Shown in pieces: positions 1 to 8,146 of a DNA stretch of 64,000 nucleotides. The notes under the pieces were generated by a model. It ran no database searches, was not told the DNA's origin, and saw only the letters and a program-made list of their open reading frames with translations. Position numbers and translations under genes: made by a program. Origin of the DNA: Methylobacterium sp. Leaf465 (GTDB lineage Bacteria > Pseudomonadota > Alphaproteobacteria > Rhizobiales > Beijerinckiaceae); contig NZ_LMRA01000004.1 in assembly GCF_001424705.1 (NCBI RefSeq), positions 80,387 to 144,386 on the forward strand, read 5' to 3'. The stretch's first letter is position 1, and each line of letters opens with the position of its first letter.

Positions 1-2
1 TC

Positions 3-1445
3 GCCGGCGTCGAGGAAGCCAAGGAGGACCTGCAGGAGATCGTGGAGTTCCTGCGCGACCCGCAGAAGTTTCAGCGTCTCGGCGGCCGTATTCCGCGTGG
101 CGTGCTTCTCGTCGGCCCCCCCGGCACGGGTAAGACCCTGATCGCCCGGGCGGTCGCGGGCGAAGCCAACGTGCCTTTCTTCACCATCTCCGGCTCTGAC
201 TTCGTCGAGATGTTCGTCGGTGTCGGTGCCTCGCGCGTGCGCGACATGTTCGAGCAGGCCAAGAAGAACGCCCCCTGCATCATCTTCATCGACGAGATCG
301 ACGCGGTCGGCCGCCATCGTGGCGCCGGCCTCGGCGGCGGCAACGACGAGCGCGAGCAGACCCTGAACCAGCTCCTTGTGGAGATGGACGGCTTCGAGGC
401 CAACGAGGGCGTGATTATCATCGCGGCGACCAACCGTCCCGACGTGCTCGACCCCGCCCTGCTGCGTCCGGGCCGCTTCGACCGCCAGATCATGGTGCCG
501 AATCCCGACGTCGTCGGCCGTGAGCGCATCCTGCGCGTCCACGTCCGCAAGGTGCCCCTGGCGCCGGACGTTGACCTCAAGGTCATCGCGCGCGGCACCC
601 CCGGCTTCTCGGGCGCCGATCTGATGAACCTCGTCAACGAGTCGGCCCTGCTCGCCGCGCGGCGCGGCAAGCGCATAGTCACGATGCACGAGTTCGAGGA
701 TGCCAAGGACAAGGTGATGATGGGTGCCGAGAGGCGCACCCTGGTCATGACCGAGGACGAGAAGCGGCTGACCGCCTATCACGAGGGCGGCCACGCCATC
801 GTGGCCTTCAACGTCCCGGCGACGGACCCTGTCCACAAGGCTACGATCATCCCGCGCGGCCGGGCACTGGGCATGGTCATGCAGCTGCCCGAGCGCGACA
901 AGCTCTCGATGTCCTTTGAACAGATGACCTCGCGCCTCGCCATCATGATGGGCGGACGCATCGCCGAAGAGATGACCTTCGGCGCCGACAAGGTGACCTC
1001 GGGTGCACAGTCCGACATAGAGCAGGCGACTCGTCTTGCCCGCATGATGGTGACCCGCTGGGGCTTCTCGCCCGAGCTTGGGACCGTGGCCTACGGAGAG
1101 AACAACGACGAGGTCTTCCTGGGCATGTCGATGGGTCGTCAGCAGACGGTCTCGGAGGCGACCGCTCAGAAGATCGACGCAGAAGTTCGCCGCCTCGTGG
1201 AAACCGGCCTCGAAGAGGCGCGCCGCATCCTCGGTGAGCACAAGGACGATCTGGAGGCATTGGCTCAGGGTCTCCTCGAATACGAAACCCTGTCCGGTGA
1301 CGAGATCAAGAACCTCATCGCGGGCAAACCTCCGATACGGGACGCGGGCGATGGACCGACCACGCTGCGCGGCTCATCCGTTCCGTCTGCCGGCCGTGGC
1401 CGTCCACGCGGCAGTGATGGACTGGAGCCTCAGCCACAGACTTAA
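3..1445 (+). CDS. ftsH: ATP-dependent zinc metalloprotease FtsH (5' end outside window)
   Basis: Membrane-anchored AAA+ protease that extracts and degrades membrane proteins and some cytosolic regulators. The reading frame is open from the first bases of the window, so the gene is truncated at its 5' side. About 480 residues are visible of a family that usually has about 640, so the two N-terminal membrane segments and periplasmic domain are missing. Visible in order: Walker A GPPGTGKT (about nt 114-137), Walker B IIFIDEID, the second region of homology ending in RPGRFDR, and the zinc-protease motif HEGGH at nt 780-794. The motif has Gly where many homologs have HEAGH; the two His and the Glu are kept. 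The C-terminal tail after the protease domain is low-complexity and probably disordered. A strong hairpin follows, so glmM downstream is probably a separate transcript. Confidence 0.97.
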   Translation, partial: AGVEEAKEDLQEIVEFLRDPQKFQRLGGRIPRGVLLVGPPGTGKTLIARAVAGEANVPFFTISGSDFVEMFVGVGASRVRDMFEQAKKNAPCIIFIDEIDAVGRHRGAGLGGGNDEREQTLNQLLVEMDGFEANEGVIIIAATNRPDVLDPALLRPGRFDRQIMVPNPDVVGRERILRVHVRKVPLAPDVDLKVIARGTPGFSGADLMNLVNESALLAARRGKRIVTMHEFEDAKDKVMMGAERRTLVMTEDEKRLTAYHEGGHAIVAFNVPATDPVHKATIIPRGRALGMVMQLPERDKLSMSFEQMTSRLAIMMGGRIAEEMTFGADKVTSGAQSDIEQATRLARMMVTRWGFSPELGTVAYGENNDEVFLGMSMGRQQTVSEATAQKIDAEVRRLVETGLEEARRILGEHKDDLEALAQGLLEYETLSGDEIKNLIAGKPPIRDAGDGPTTLRGSSVPSAGRGRPRGSDGLEPQPQT

Positions 1446-1472
1446 AACCTGAGATAAGCCACATCTGACATC

Positions 1473-1497
1473 ACGAGCCCGCCACCGGCGGGCTCGT
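1473..1497. terminator. Terminator hairpin after ftsH
   Basis: Perfect 11-bp inverted repeat (ACGAGCCCGCC and its complement) with a 3-nt loop ACC, 27 nt after the ftsH stop. It is followed by a short, poor T-rich stretch, so it is a strong structure with a weak U-tract. Confidence 0.75.
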
Positions 1498-1683
1498 TCG
1501 TATCAAGGCCGTCCTAACGATATGATGGATTTGGTCTTCAAGGGCGGGATCCGGCAACCGGATTTTCATCCCATGGGTGAACCTAATGCCGAAGCATCAT
1601 CACCGGCGGTCAGTCGGAGGATTGCGTCTTAAGGCGGACTCAGTTCCCCTACACACGAGAACAGCAGACGGGACGCGAAAAGC

Positions 1684-3027
1684 ATGTCGCGCAAGTATTT
1701 CGGCACGGATGGTATCCGGGGACGGGCCAACGGCGTCATCACGCCGGAACTTGCCCTGAAGGTCGGTCAAGCGGCAGGCTTAATCTTCCAGCGCGGCGAT
1801 TACCGCCATCGAGTCGTGATCGGCAAGGATACGCGTCTCTCGGGCTACATGATTGAAACCGCTCTGATTGCCGGCTTCACATCGATGGGCATGGACGTAC
1901 TCCAACTCGGGCCGATGCCAACCCCGGCCGTTGCGATGCTCACCCGATCCATGCGCGCCGATATCGGCGTGATGATCTCAGCTTCGCACAATCCTTTCGA
2001 GGACAACGGCATCAAGCTGTTCGGGCCCGACGGCTTCAAGCTCAGTGACGATGTCGAGCGGGAGATCGAGGCACTGATCGACGGCGAACTGCATAAGCGT
2101 CTGGCTGGTTCGCGGGACCTTGGACGTGCCAAGCGCATCGAGAGCGTGCACGCCCGCTACATCGAATTCGCCAAGCGCTCCCTGCCGCGCAACGTCACCC
2201 TTGACGGCCTGCGCATCGTCGTGGATTGCGCGAACGGCGCCGCCTACCGAGTGGCACCCGAAACCCTCTGGGAGTTGGGTGCCGAAGTGATCGCCATCGG
2301 CGTTGAGCCAGACGGCTTCAATATCAACCGTGACGTCGGTTCAACCGCGCCGGCTGCGCTTGCGGCCAAGGTTCGGGAGCTGCGCGCTGATATCGGCATC
2401 GCCTTGGATGGCGACGCAGACCGGGTCCTTATCATCGATGAGAAGGGCCAGTCCGTCGACGGTGATCAGCTGATGGCCGTGGTCGCTCGGTCATGGAAGG
2501 AGGATGACCGCCTAACGCAGCCGGGGCTGGTCGCAACGATCATGTCGAACCTGGGCCTAGAGCGTTTCCTGGGTGGCATCGGTCTGAATCTAGCGCGCAC
2601 CGCAGTGGGCGACCGCTACGTGCTCGAACACATGCGAGAGCACGGCTACAATCTCGGCGGCGAGCAGTCTGGACACATCATCATGTCGGATTACGCCACC
2701 ACCGGCGACGGCCTCGTGGCGGCCTTGCAGTTGCTCAGCGTCGTGAAGCGTCAGGAGCGCCCGGTTAGCGAAGTCTGCCACTGCTTCGAGCCGCTGCCGC
2801 AAATCCTCAAGAACGTACGCTACCGGTCCGGCCAGCCGCTGAGTGCGGATTCGGTCGTCACGGCAATTGCTCAGGCGCGTGAGCGCCTCGGCAATTCCGG
2901 CCGCCTGGTGATCCGCCCGTCGGGCACAGAGACGGTGATCCGTGTGATGGCCGAAGGGGACGACCGGGGCCTCGTCACGGAGGTGGTGGATGATGTAGTC
3001 GAGGCTGTTGCCAAAGCTGCGGCGTGA
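1684..3027 (+). CDS. glmM: Phosphoglucosamine mutase GlmM
   Basis: Interconverts glucosamine-6-phosphate and glucosamine-1-phosphate, the step that feeds UDP-GlcNAc for peptidoglycan and lipid A. The 447-residue length is normal. The phosphoserine loop ISASHNP puts the catalytic serine at residue 101, the metal-binding loop DGDADR is near residue 243, and the C-terminal phosphate-binding loop RPSGTE is intact. The N-terminus ([12 protein letters not shown]) is the canonical GlmM start, which supports the ATG at 1684 over the overlapping out-of-frame ORF upstream. It lies downstream of ftsH in the same direction, as in many proteobacteria, but is separated by 238 bp and a terminator hairpin, so it probably has its own promoter. 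Confidence 0.97.
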   Translation: MSRKYFGTDGIRGRANGVITPELALKVGQAAGLIFQRGDYRHRVVIGKDTRLSGYMIETALIAGFTSMGMDVLQLGPMPTPAVAMLTRSMRADIGVMISASHNPFEDNGIKLFGPDGFKLSDDVEREIEALIDGELHKRLAGSRDLGRAKRIESVHARYIEFAKRSLPRNVTLDGLRIVVDCANGAAYRVAPETLWELGAEVIAIGVEPDGFNINRDVGSTAPAALAAKVRELRADIGIALDGDADRVLIIDEKGQSVDGDQLMAVVARSWKEDDRLTQPGLVATIMSNLGLERFLGGIGLNLARTAVGDRYVLEHMREHGYNLGGEQSGHIIMSDYATTGDGLVAALQLLSVVKRQERPVSEVCHCFEPLPQILKNVRYRSGQPLSADSVVTAIAQARERLGNSGRLVIRPSGTETVIRVMAEGDDRGLVTEVVDDVVEAVAKAAA

Positions 3028-3091
3028 ATTCGCTCGGGTTTGACTAAAACGGCTCGGCACAGATGCTTTGGCCCATTCGAGATGCGAGACC

Positions 3092-3424
3092 TTAGATCTG
3101 ATCGTAAGCCGCAGGTGCGACCTCTCGCCAGGCGGCCAGGAGAGCTGCGGCCAGCATGTCCTCATCCGCCTCCCAAAGGGTGAGACAAGTCCAACCGCGC
3201 CGACCCCAAGCGCCGTCCACCGCTTCGAAGAGATCGGGCTCGGCCTCGATCCACTCGGCCTGCAGCGTTCGCGAGAGGCGCAGAACCAACCGTTCCTCTT
3301 CCACCCACAGCGTCGCGAAGATCCGCCCAAGAACCCGAAAGTCCGGGTGTCCGTTGTGCGCCCCCTCGGTTACTTCAGGAAGTGCCCCGGCCAAGCGGCG
3401 AACATCCTCTGGTCTGCTGGGCAC
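3092..3424 (-). CDS. MmcQ/YjbR-family protein
   Basis: Small cytosolic protein of the YjbR/MmcQ (CyaY-like fold) family; no enzymatic role is established for most members. The conserved core is visible: an N-terminal helix with ALPEV, then EGAHNGHPDFRV, a strand with IFATLW, and a C-terminal segment around RRGWTCLTL and a final helix. I placed the start at a GTG (3424), because the protein then begins directly with the conserved helix (PSRPEDVRRLAGALPEV) and has an AGGGA-like ribosome site upstream. An in-frame ATG at 3487 would add 21 residues unlike the family. It is convergent with glmM. Confidence 0.75.
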   Translation of the reverse strand: MPSRPEDVRRLAGALPEVTEGAHNGHPDFRVLGRIFATLWVEEERLVLRLSRTLQAEWIEAEPDLFEAVDGAWGRRGWTCLTLWEADEDMLAAALLAAWREVAPAAYDQI

Positions 3425-3533
3425 GGGCAGTGTTTCCCTGTCGCTTAAATTTCTACTCAAAACGAGCGTGCATTCCGCCGTAATCACGGACCAAGCGTTG
3501 TGTGACAGCCGTCAACGCATCCGCAAGGATAAA

Positions 3534-3557
3534 ATTTAACGTTAAATCCGATTTAAC
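3534..3557 (+). promoter_or_regulatory. Candidate CtrA box and nested palindrome upstream of first outer-membrane barrel gene
   Basis: An AT-rich island in a GC-rich genome. It holds a perfect 14-bp palindrome ATTTAACGTTAAAT (3534-3547) followed, after CCG, by another ATTTAAC half-site. Read from 3542 to 3557 this is exactly TTAA-N7-TTAAC, the consensus of the alphaproteobacterial cell-cycle and motility regulator CtrA. It sits about 77 bp upstream of the chosen start of the barrel gene at 3634. CtrA binding is inferred from the motif alone. Confidence 0.6.
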
Positions 3558-3633
3558 TCTTGGATCCCATGATGTCCCCGTCATCCCGCCGGCATTTCAG
3601 GCTTCCGGCACACGGTCGATTGAAGGACATCCG

Positions 3634-4503
3634 ATGCGCCGCACCAAGCTGTCTGCCTTGGCGCGCTCGATCACGCTCTTTGCGAGCGTGGCAGCGCCCT
3701 GCCTCGCCCAAGCGGCGGATCTGCTTCCGCCCCTGCCGCCCGAGCCGCTGCCCCCGCCCGTTGAGATCGGCGGCGGCTGGTACCTGCGCGGCGACGTCGG
3801 CGTTGGCGCAACCAGCGTGGGCGCCATCTCGACCACGGTCCTGAAGGGATCGCTTCCGGACGGGTACCGATACGACCAGAAGGCCATCGAAAGCCAATTT
3901 TTCGCCGGCGGCGGTGTCGGCTATCAGTTCGGCGCTTACTTCCACGGCGATATCACGGCCGAGTACCGCGGCGGCGGCAAGCTGACCTTCCAGGACAGCT
4001 ATGGAGCGGATTGCCGCTCGGATGGGTGCCGCGGGGTCAACGCGTATCAAGCCAACTTGGCGTCCGTCGTCGTAATGGCGAACGGCTACATTGATCTCGG
4101 CACCTGGTATGGCGTGACGCCCTTCGTCGGCGGCGGCGTCGGCACTGCGTTCCACGACTTTTCCGGATTCAACGATCGCGGCTTCGGCAACGCGACCGGC
4201 GGGTATGGATTCGCGAAGGACAAACATTCGAACACGCTGGCCTGGGCGGCTATGGCCGGTCTCGCCTACAGCGTGACGCCCAATTTGAAGCTGGAACTCG
4301 GCTATCGCTACCTCAATCTGGGTGACGTGCGCTCGGGTGTCGTGAACTGCATCAACCAGGATTGCGGTGGCGCGGTCTACAAGGTGAAGGAGGTCACCTC
4401 CCACGACGTCCGGATCGGCATGCGCTGGCTGCTCGGTGGCATCGTCGCCCCTGCAGTCGCCGAGTATCAGCCCGAGCCGGCCCCGTTGGTTCGCAAATAC
4501 TGA
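3634..4503 (+). CDS. Outer-membrane beta-barrel protein (Omp25/31-like), paralog 1
   Basis: Predicted outer-membrane barrel, probably an abundant surface or structural protein; no substrate can be read from the sequence. The start at 3634 gives a clean Sec signal peptide (MRRTKLSALARS, then a hydrophobic core ending in AQAAD). A proline-rich collar (LLPPLPPEPLPPPVEIG) and then glycine- and aromatic-rich alternating strands follow (GGWYLRGDVGVG, YGVTPFVGGGVG, LKLELGYRYLNLGD, HDVRIGMRWLL). The protein ends with a long beta-strand and an acidic/proline tail. The longer ORF from 3502 would place 44 unrelated residues before the signal peptide. It is the first of three tandem paralogs; the first two share collar and strand pattern most closely. 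Candidate CtrA sites precede genes one and two. Confidence 0.85.
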   Translation: MRRTKLSALARSITLFASVAAPCLAQAADLLPPLPPEPLPPPVEIGGGWYLRGDVGVGATSVGAISTTVLKGSLPDGYRYDQKAIESQFFAGGGVGYQFGAYFHGDITAEYRGGGKLTFQDSYGADCRSDGCRGVNAYQANLASVVVMANGYIDLGTWYGVTPFVGGGVGTAFHDFSGFNDRGFGNATGGYGFAKDKHSNTLAWAAMAGLAYSVTPNLKLELGYRYLNLGDVRSGVVNCINQDCGGAVYKVKEVTSHDVRIGMRWLLGGIVAPAVAEYQPEPAPLVRKY

Positions 4504-4560
4504 CGGAGGCGTGCCCTGCCGGGTGGCCCCCCCCAGCAGGGACAGAGACCGGATGGATCC

Positions 4561-4598
4561 GAAGGCCGAAGACGCGGGGTGCCGCGTCCTCGGCCTTC
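4561..4598. terminator. Two-tier terminator hairpin after barrel paralog 1
   Basis: Outer stem of 9 bp (GAAGGCCGA at 4561-4569 with 4590-4598), one A/C mismatch, inner stem of 7 bp (GACGCGG at 4571-4577 with 4582-4588) and a GGTG loop. Very stable; no long T-run follows. It separates the first two barrel genes into distinct transcripts. Confidence 0.75.
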
Positions 4599-4654
4599 GT
4601 CCGTTTCCGGGCGTCGGCGATCATCAAAAACCCCGTTGCGACAAAGCGTTAGGG

Positions 4655-4670
4655 TTAAGTCCTCTCTAAC
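4655..4670 (+). promoter_or_regulatory. Second candidate CtrA box upstream of barrel paralog 2
   Basis: TTAA-N7-CTAAC, one mismatch from the CtrA consensus TTAA-N7-TTAAC, lying about 90 bp upstream of the ATG at 4760. The spacing and placement resemble the perfect site upstream of paralog 1. Inference from motif only. Confidence 0.45.
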
Positions 4671-4759
4671 GGTTCCGCTCTAAAGTGCGGCGTTGCGTGA
4701 TCCGAGGCGTGCCGCGCGCCCCTTCGATCGCTTCAAATCGTTCAGCGTTCGAGAGTGTC

Positions 4760-5605
4760 ATGGCCGCATCCACGTTCCGGTTCGTCACGGCCTTCGGGCT
4801 GATGCTCGCTGCTCAAGGGCTGGCGCCCACCGCCTCGGCGGCGGATCTTCGCCCCCTGCCACCACCGCCACCGGCCCCGGTCGCCATCGGGGAGGGGTGG
4901 TACCTCCGGGTCGACGCGACGGTCAGCGATTATGCCCGTCCCCATGATGCGACCCCAGCGCCGGCCGACGGACGCCCCCTCAATCCCCTCACGCGCCTGA
5001 ATCTCGAGACGGTTCCCGGCTATGGCGGCGGCGTCGGCTACCGCATCAACAACTGGCTGCGCGTGGACGCCACGATCGATCAGCGGATACCCGCCCGCTA
5101 CAGCGCCTATTCGTCGGGCTCGGACTTCGTGACGGGCTACAACATCGAATCCGCTCAGCTCGACGTCCTCACCGGATTGGTGAACATCTATGCCGACCTC
5201 GGGACCTGGTGGGGCCTGACGCCCTATATTGGCGGGGGCATCGGCTTCGCCGATAAGCATCTCGGCAAGGCCTACACCCAGACGACCTGCATCCTGGAAG
5301 CCTGCGACGGCAATGCGGGCACCGGCTTGCGCGACGTTGTGCGGCGCCCGAGCCGCTCGGTCGCTTCCTTGGCCTGGGCCCTCATAGGCGGCGTGTCCTA
5401 CGAGATCGGCGCCGGCCTGAGCCTCGACACCAGCTATCGCTACGTCGATCTCGGCCGCGCCAAGACAGGGCTCGACACCTACGGCTTCGATTCGCGCCTG
5501 AAGGACCTCGCCTCGCATGAGGTCCGCGTCGGCCTGCGCTACCGCTTCGCTGGCGGTCCGGCGAGCCTCCCCGGTGCGAGCTGGAACCGAAATCCCTACG
5601 AATAA
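4760..5605 (+). CDS. Outer-membrane beta-barrel protein, paralog 2
   Basis: Second member of the tandem barrel family. The start at 4760 gives a signal peptide (MAASTFRFVTAFGLML...ASAAD) followed by the same proline collar (LRPLPPPPPAPVAIGEGWYLR) as paralog 1, and strands such as WWGLTPYIGGGIGFAD, LSLDTSYRYVDLG and HEVRVGLRYRF. The upstream extension to 4685 has no signal-like features. Length is about 281 residues. It is closest to paralog 1 (shared GWYLR, TPY/F-GGG-G, YRY-LG motifs), so duplication is likely. An 8-bp hairpin follows, so it is probably monocistronic. The function as porin or structural protein is inferred from fold signatures only. Confidence 0.82.
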   Translation: MAASTFRFVTAFGLMLAAQGLAPTASAADLRPLPPPPPAPVAIGEGWYLRVDATVSDYARPHDATPAPADGRPLNPLTRLNLETVPGYGGGVGYRINNWLRVDATIDQRIPARYSAYSSGSDFVTGYNIESAQLDVLTGLVNIYADLGTWWGLTPYIGGGIGFADKHLGKAYTQTTCILEACDGNAGTGLRDVVRRPSRSVASLAWALIGGVSYEIGAGLSLDTSYRYVDLGRAKTGLDTYGFDSRLKDLASHEVRVGLRYRFAGGPASLPGASWNRNPYE

Positions 5606-5613
5606 GGGACCCG

Positions 5614-5639
5614 GCCCGGCGAGCGCCTCGCCGCCGGGC
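5614..5639. terminator. Terminator-like hairpin after barrel paralog 2
   Basis: GCCCGGCG (5614-5621) pairs perfectly with 5632-5639 around a 10-nt loop. It lies 9 nt after the stop codon. No clear T-run follows. Confidence 0.5.
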
Positions 5640-5753
5640 TCCTTACCGTTCCCGCGAAGGACAGGGCAACGGAACGTTAAGGTTACTCAAGTAAAACCGA
5701 ACCATAGGCTCAGCCATCTGACCCATCGGGCTCACGCCCTAAGGACGACATCG

Positions 5754-6674
5754 ATGCGTACCGTTTCCCTCGCGCTCCTGACCGGTTTCACTGTCGGAAT
5801 CGTCGTGCCGGCGTGGGGCGCGGACCTCGATTACGGCATCCTGCGCGGCTCCGACTACGAACCCGAAGTCCAGATCATCGACTGGAACGGCGTCTATTTC
5901 GGTGGACACGGCGGGTACTCGTCGGCGACCGCCGGCTTCAAGAACGCCTACACGCCGCTGGTGTCGAACGCCTTGCGCTACTCCACCGCAGAAACGACCT
6001 TCAACGCCTCCAGCCTGCTTGCGTCCCGCGGTGGCAATATGGAAGGGGCCAGCTACGGCGCCTTCGCGGGCTTCAACTACCAGTCTGACGAGACCGTGAT
6101 CGGCATTGAGGCCGACTATACGCGGTTCGACCGGACAGCCTCGACGCGGGACAGCCTTAGCCGGTTCAAGGTCGGATCCGACGGTTACCTGGAGACGGTC
6201 TCGCTGACCGGTGCCGCGACCGCGCGGATCGAGGATTACGGCACGATCCGCGCCCGCGGCGGCTACGCGATCGGAAACTTCCTGCCATACGTTACGGGCG
6301 GCCTCGCCATCGGCCGGGTCCATACCGAGCAATCCGTCGCGATTCAGGATTACGGCTACGACACGATCGCCTACAAGGCCAATCAAGCTCTGACGACGGG
6401 CAATCCCGTGGCGGTCAAGAACTTCGGCTACACTGCGAACGGTTTCGACCCGAACAACCCGGAATCCGGAACTCCGGCCACCCAGGTGGTCCGCACTGCC
6501 AAGACCAAGACCATGGGCGGCTTCGTTCTTGGTGGCGGCCTGGAGTTCGCCCTGACGAGCAACATCCTCCTGCGTGGCGAATATCAGTACGTCATGCTCA
6601 ACGACTTCCAGCAGAGTGCCGCGAACCGGATCGCCATCAGCACCGTGCGGGCCGGCGCCGCCGTGAAATTCTGA
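5754..6674 (+). CDS. Outer-membrane beta-barrel protein, paralog 3 (Omp25/Omp31 type)
   Basis: Third tandem barrel. The ATG at 5754 starts a typical signal peptide (MRTVSLALLTGFTVGIVVPAWGAD). The mature part opens with IIDWNGVYFGGHGGYSS, the classic N-terminal strand of Omp25/31-like proteins. It continues with GAFAGFNYQ, VIGIEADYTRF, YGTIRARGGYAIGNFLPYVTGGLAIG, and ends in a C-terminal strand AVKF with a terminal phenylalanine, the usual recognition signal for the barrel assembly machinery. About 306 residues. The in-frame extension back to 5517 overlaps paralog 2 and is not credible. Unlike the first two it lacks a proline collar. The upstream region has CGTTAAGGTTAC (5675-5686), resembling half-sites near paralogs 1 and 2 but not a full CtrA box. 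Confidence 0.85.
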   Translation: MRTVSLALLTGFTVGIVVPAWGADLDYGILRGSDYEPEVQIIDWNGVYFGGHGGYSSATAGFKNAYTPLVSNALRYSTAETTFNASSLLASRGGNMEGASYGAFAGFNYQSDETVIGIEADYTRFDRTASTRDSLSRFKVGSDGYLETVSLTGAATARIEDYGTIRARGGYAIGNFLPYVTGGLAIGRVHTEQSVAIQDYGYDTIAYKANQALTTGNPVAVKNFGYTANGFDPNNPESGTPATQVVRTAKTKTMGGFVLGGGLEFALTSNILLRGEYQYVMLNDFQQSAANRIAISTVRAGAAVKF

Positions 6675-6751
6675 AGGCCCTTAAGCGATCGCTCGCTCTT
6701 TTCTTTTACGGTCGTCCGCGCGGCGACCACGCCGCCGCCGGGAGTTCGTTC

Positions 6752-7015
6752 ATGCGTCGCCACATTTTACTCGGCAGCGCCGCGGCCTTGTTCGCGAGCG
6801 CTGCGGCCTCGTTCGTAGGAGCAGCGCCCGCTCACGCAGGCGGTGAACCCGGCCGGGGCGACCGGCGCCCGCTCCTCCCGCCGCACATCGCCTACCGGGA
6901 TCCGGTCTACGTTGCCCCGCGACGCCCGGTCGTCCTGATTCCCGTCCGTCGCGTGCCGCGCTCTCTCGCACTACCGCTCTACAATGAGCCTCCGCCGCGC
7001 TTCCAGGCGCTCTGA
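6752..7015 (+). CDS. Small secreted hypothetical protein
   Basis: An 87-residue product with a convincing Sec signal peptide (MRRHILLGSAAALFASAAASF...AHAG) and a mature part of about 57 residues rich in Pro and Arg (YRDPVYVAPRRPVVLIPVRRVPRSL). A GGGAG ribosome site lies 7 nt before the ATG. No catalytic motif is visible; I do not recognise the family. Only 6 bp separate its stop from the stop of the convergent HNH gene. Confidence 0.65.
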   Translation: MRRHILLGSAAALFASAAASFVGAAPAHAGGEPGRGDRRPLLPPHIAYRDPVYVAPRRPVVLIPVRRVPRSLALPLYNEPPPRFQAL

Positions 7016-7021
7016 CCGCAC

Positions 7022-7570
7022 TCAGGTCTCCAACTCGGTGTCCCAGTAGAGATAATCGAGCCAAGTGTGGTGATACTCCCGGTGATCGAACTCCGGCTGG
7101 CGGCGGTGCAGCTCATGCCGTGTCGGCCGGTGCGGCTCGTGGAGCAGAGGCATGTCCGCCTCTGCCGGGGTGCGATTGGCCTTGCGCAGATTGCAGGGGG
7201 AACAGGCCGCGACGACGTTCTCCCAGCTCGACAGGCCGCCGCGGGACCGGGGCACGACATGGTCGAAGGTTAGGCCACCCGCCGGAAGGCGCAGGCCGCA
7301 ATACTGACAGGAAAAAGTGTCTCGCAGGTAGATGTTGTAGCGGGTGAAGGCCGGGCTACGTGCCAGCGTCACATAGCTCTTCAGGGCAACGACGCTAGGC
7401 ACGCGCAGCGAGCGAGACGGGGACCGAGCCTCGACGTCGTAGCTGGCCACCAGCGTGACTCGATCGAGGAACAATGCTGTGAAGGCATCCTTCCAACACC
7501 ACAAGGAGAGCGGATTATAAGAGAGCGGCCGATAATCCGCATTCAGTACGAGCGTTTGAAGATCCAGCAT
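7022..7570 (-). CDS. HNH endonuclease family protein
   Basis: 182-residue protein with an HNH nuclease core in its middle: a zinc ribbon CxxC (SCQYCG), then LTFDHVVPRSRGG (the catalytic DH), WENVVAAC, and a second CxxC followed by N (CSPCNLRKANRTP). Flanking N-terminal strands (LQTLVLNADYRPLSYNPLSLWCWKDA) are typical of stand-alone bacterial HNH proteins widely conserved in alphaproteobacteria. It presumably nicks or cleaves DNA, but the substrate is unknown and it is not next to a restriction or phage module here. A possible small ORF ends 21 bp upstream on the same strand. Confidence 0.88.
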   Translation of the reverse strand: MLDLQTLVLNADYRPLSYNPLSLWCWKDAFTALFLDRVTLVASYDVEARSPSRSLRVPSVVALKSYVTLARSPAFTRYNIYLRDTFSCQYCGLRLPAGGLTFDHVVPRSRGGLSSWENVVAACSPCNLRKANRTPAEADMPLLHEPHRPTRHELHRRQPEFDHREYHHTWLDYLYWDTELET

Positions 7571-7591
7571 CGGCGCTACCCTCTCGACGGG

Positions 7592-7768
7592 TCAACAGAG
7601 GGACAACGCGCGGAGGTCGGTGGGCGCATCGTCCCAGGTTGGTGAAAGATCAAACATCTCCGCGTCCCGGAGCGTCGTGGCGCAGGCGGAAATGGGGGTA
7701 GGGCCCAGCCGCTCGACAAGCGCCGAGGAGGGGTGGGAGAGCCAGGCATTGGCCAAAAGCCGTCGCAT
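7592..7768 (-). CDS. Possible small protein, maybe the 3' part of a frameshifted gene
   Basis: A 58-residue frame (MRRLLANAWLSHPSS..., ending LRALSLC) with normal composition and C/G-rich third positions, directly upstream of and co-oriented with the HNH gene. In a different minus-strand frame, just upstream from an ATG at 7857, another coding-like stretch begins (MDLAFSFPCEEVATTIRADV). Its codon bias fades near 7770, where this frame begins. The two may be one ~88-residue gene split by a single-base shift, or two tiny overlapping ORFs. No domain is recognised. Confidence 0.35.
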   Translation of the reverse strand: MRRLLANAWLSHPSSALVERLGPTPISACATTLRDAEMFDLSPTWDDAPTDLRALSLC

Positions 7769-7857
7769 CGGGCGGGAACGCCCGGTTCGTGGCGACGCAC
7801 ATCGGCGCGGATGGTCGTCGCCACCTCCTCGCACGGGAACGAAAAGGCCAAGTCCAT

Positions 7858-8146
7858 CGGGATTTAGTCTAATATCAGCGTGACACGCTTGTGAAGGTCA
7901 CCCCCGCTCTCCACGAGGTCGCGCCCACAGATCGGCGATCCGTACCGATCAGCTGCCTGTATCTGCCGCACCGTCAGCCTTTCGCCCCATTGCTCGGCGA
8001 TGGGGCGGTTTCCGGTCGCTCCCCGTGCTTCCGAGTCGTGCAGGTTCTACCCGTCCGGTTCGGGCATGCGGGTTGCCAGTGGCCCGACGAGGCGAGGCGC
8101 GACAGCGCGCCAGAACCGCGCGACGGCGCAGCGCGAAAGGATCATC
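7858..8146. other. Non-coding leader upstream of the MscS-type channel gene
   Basis: No convincing gene, RNA or strong hairpin seen. The overlapping plus-strand ORFs have no protein-like start, and one is merely an in-frame extension of the channel gene. Confidence 0.5.
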
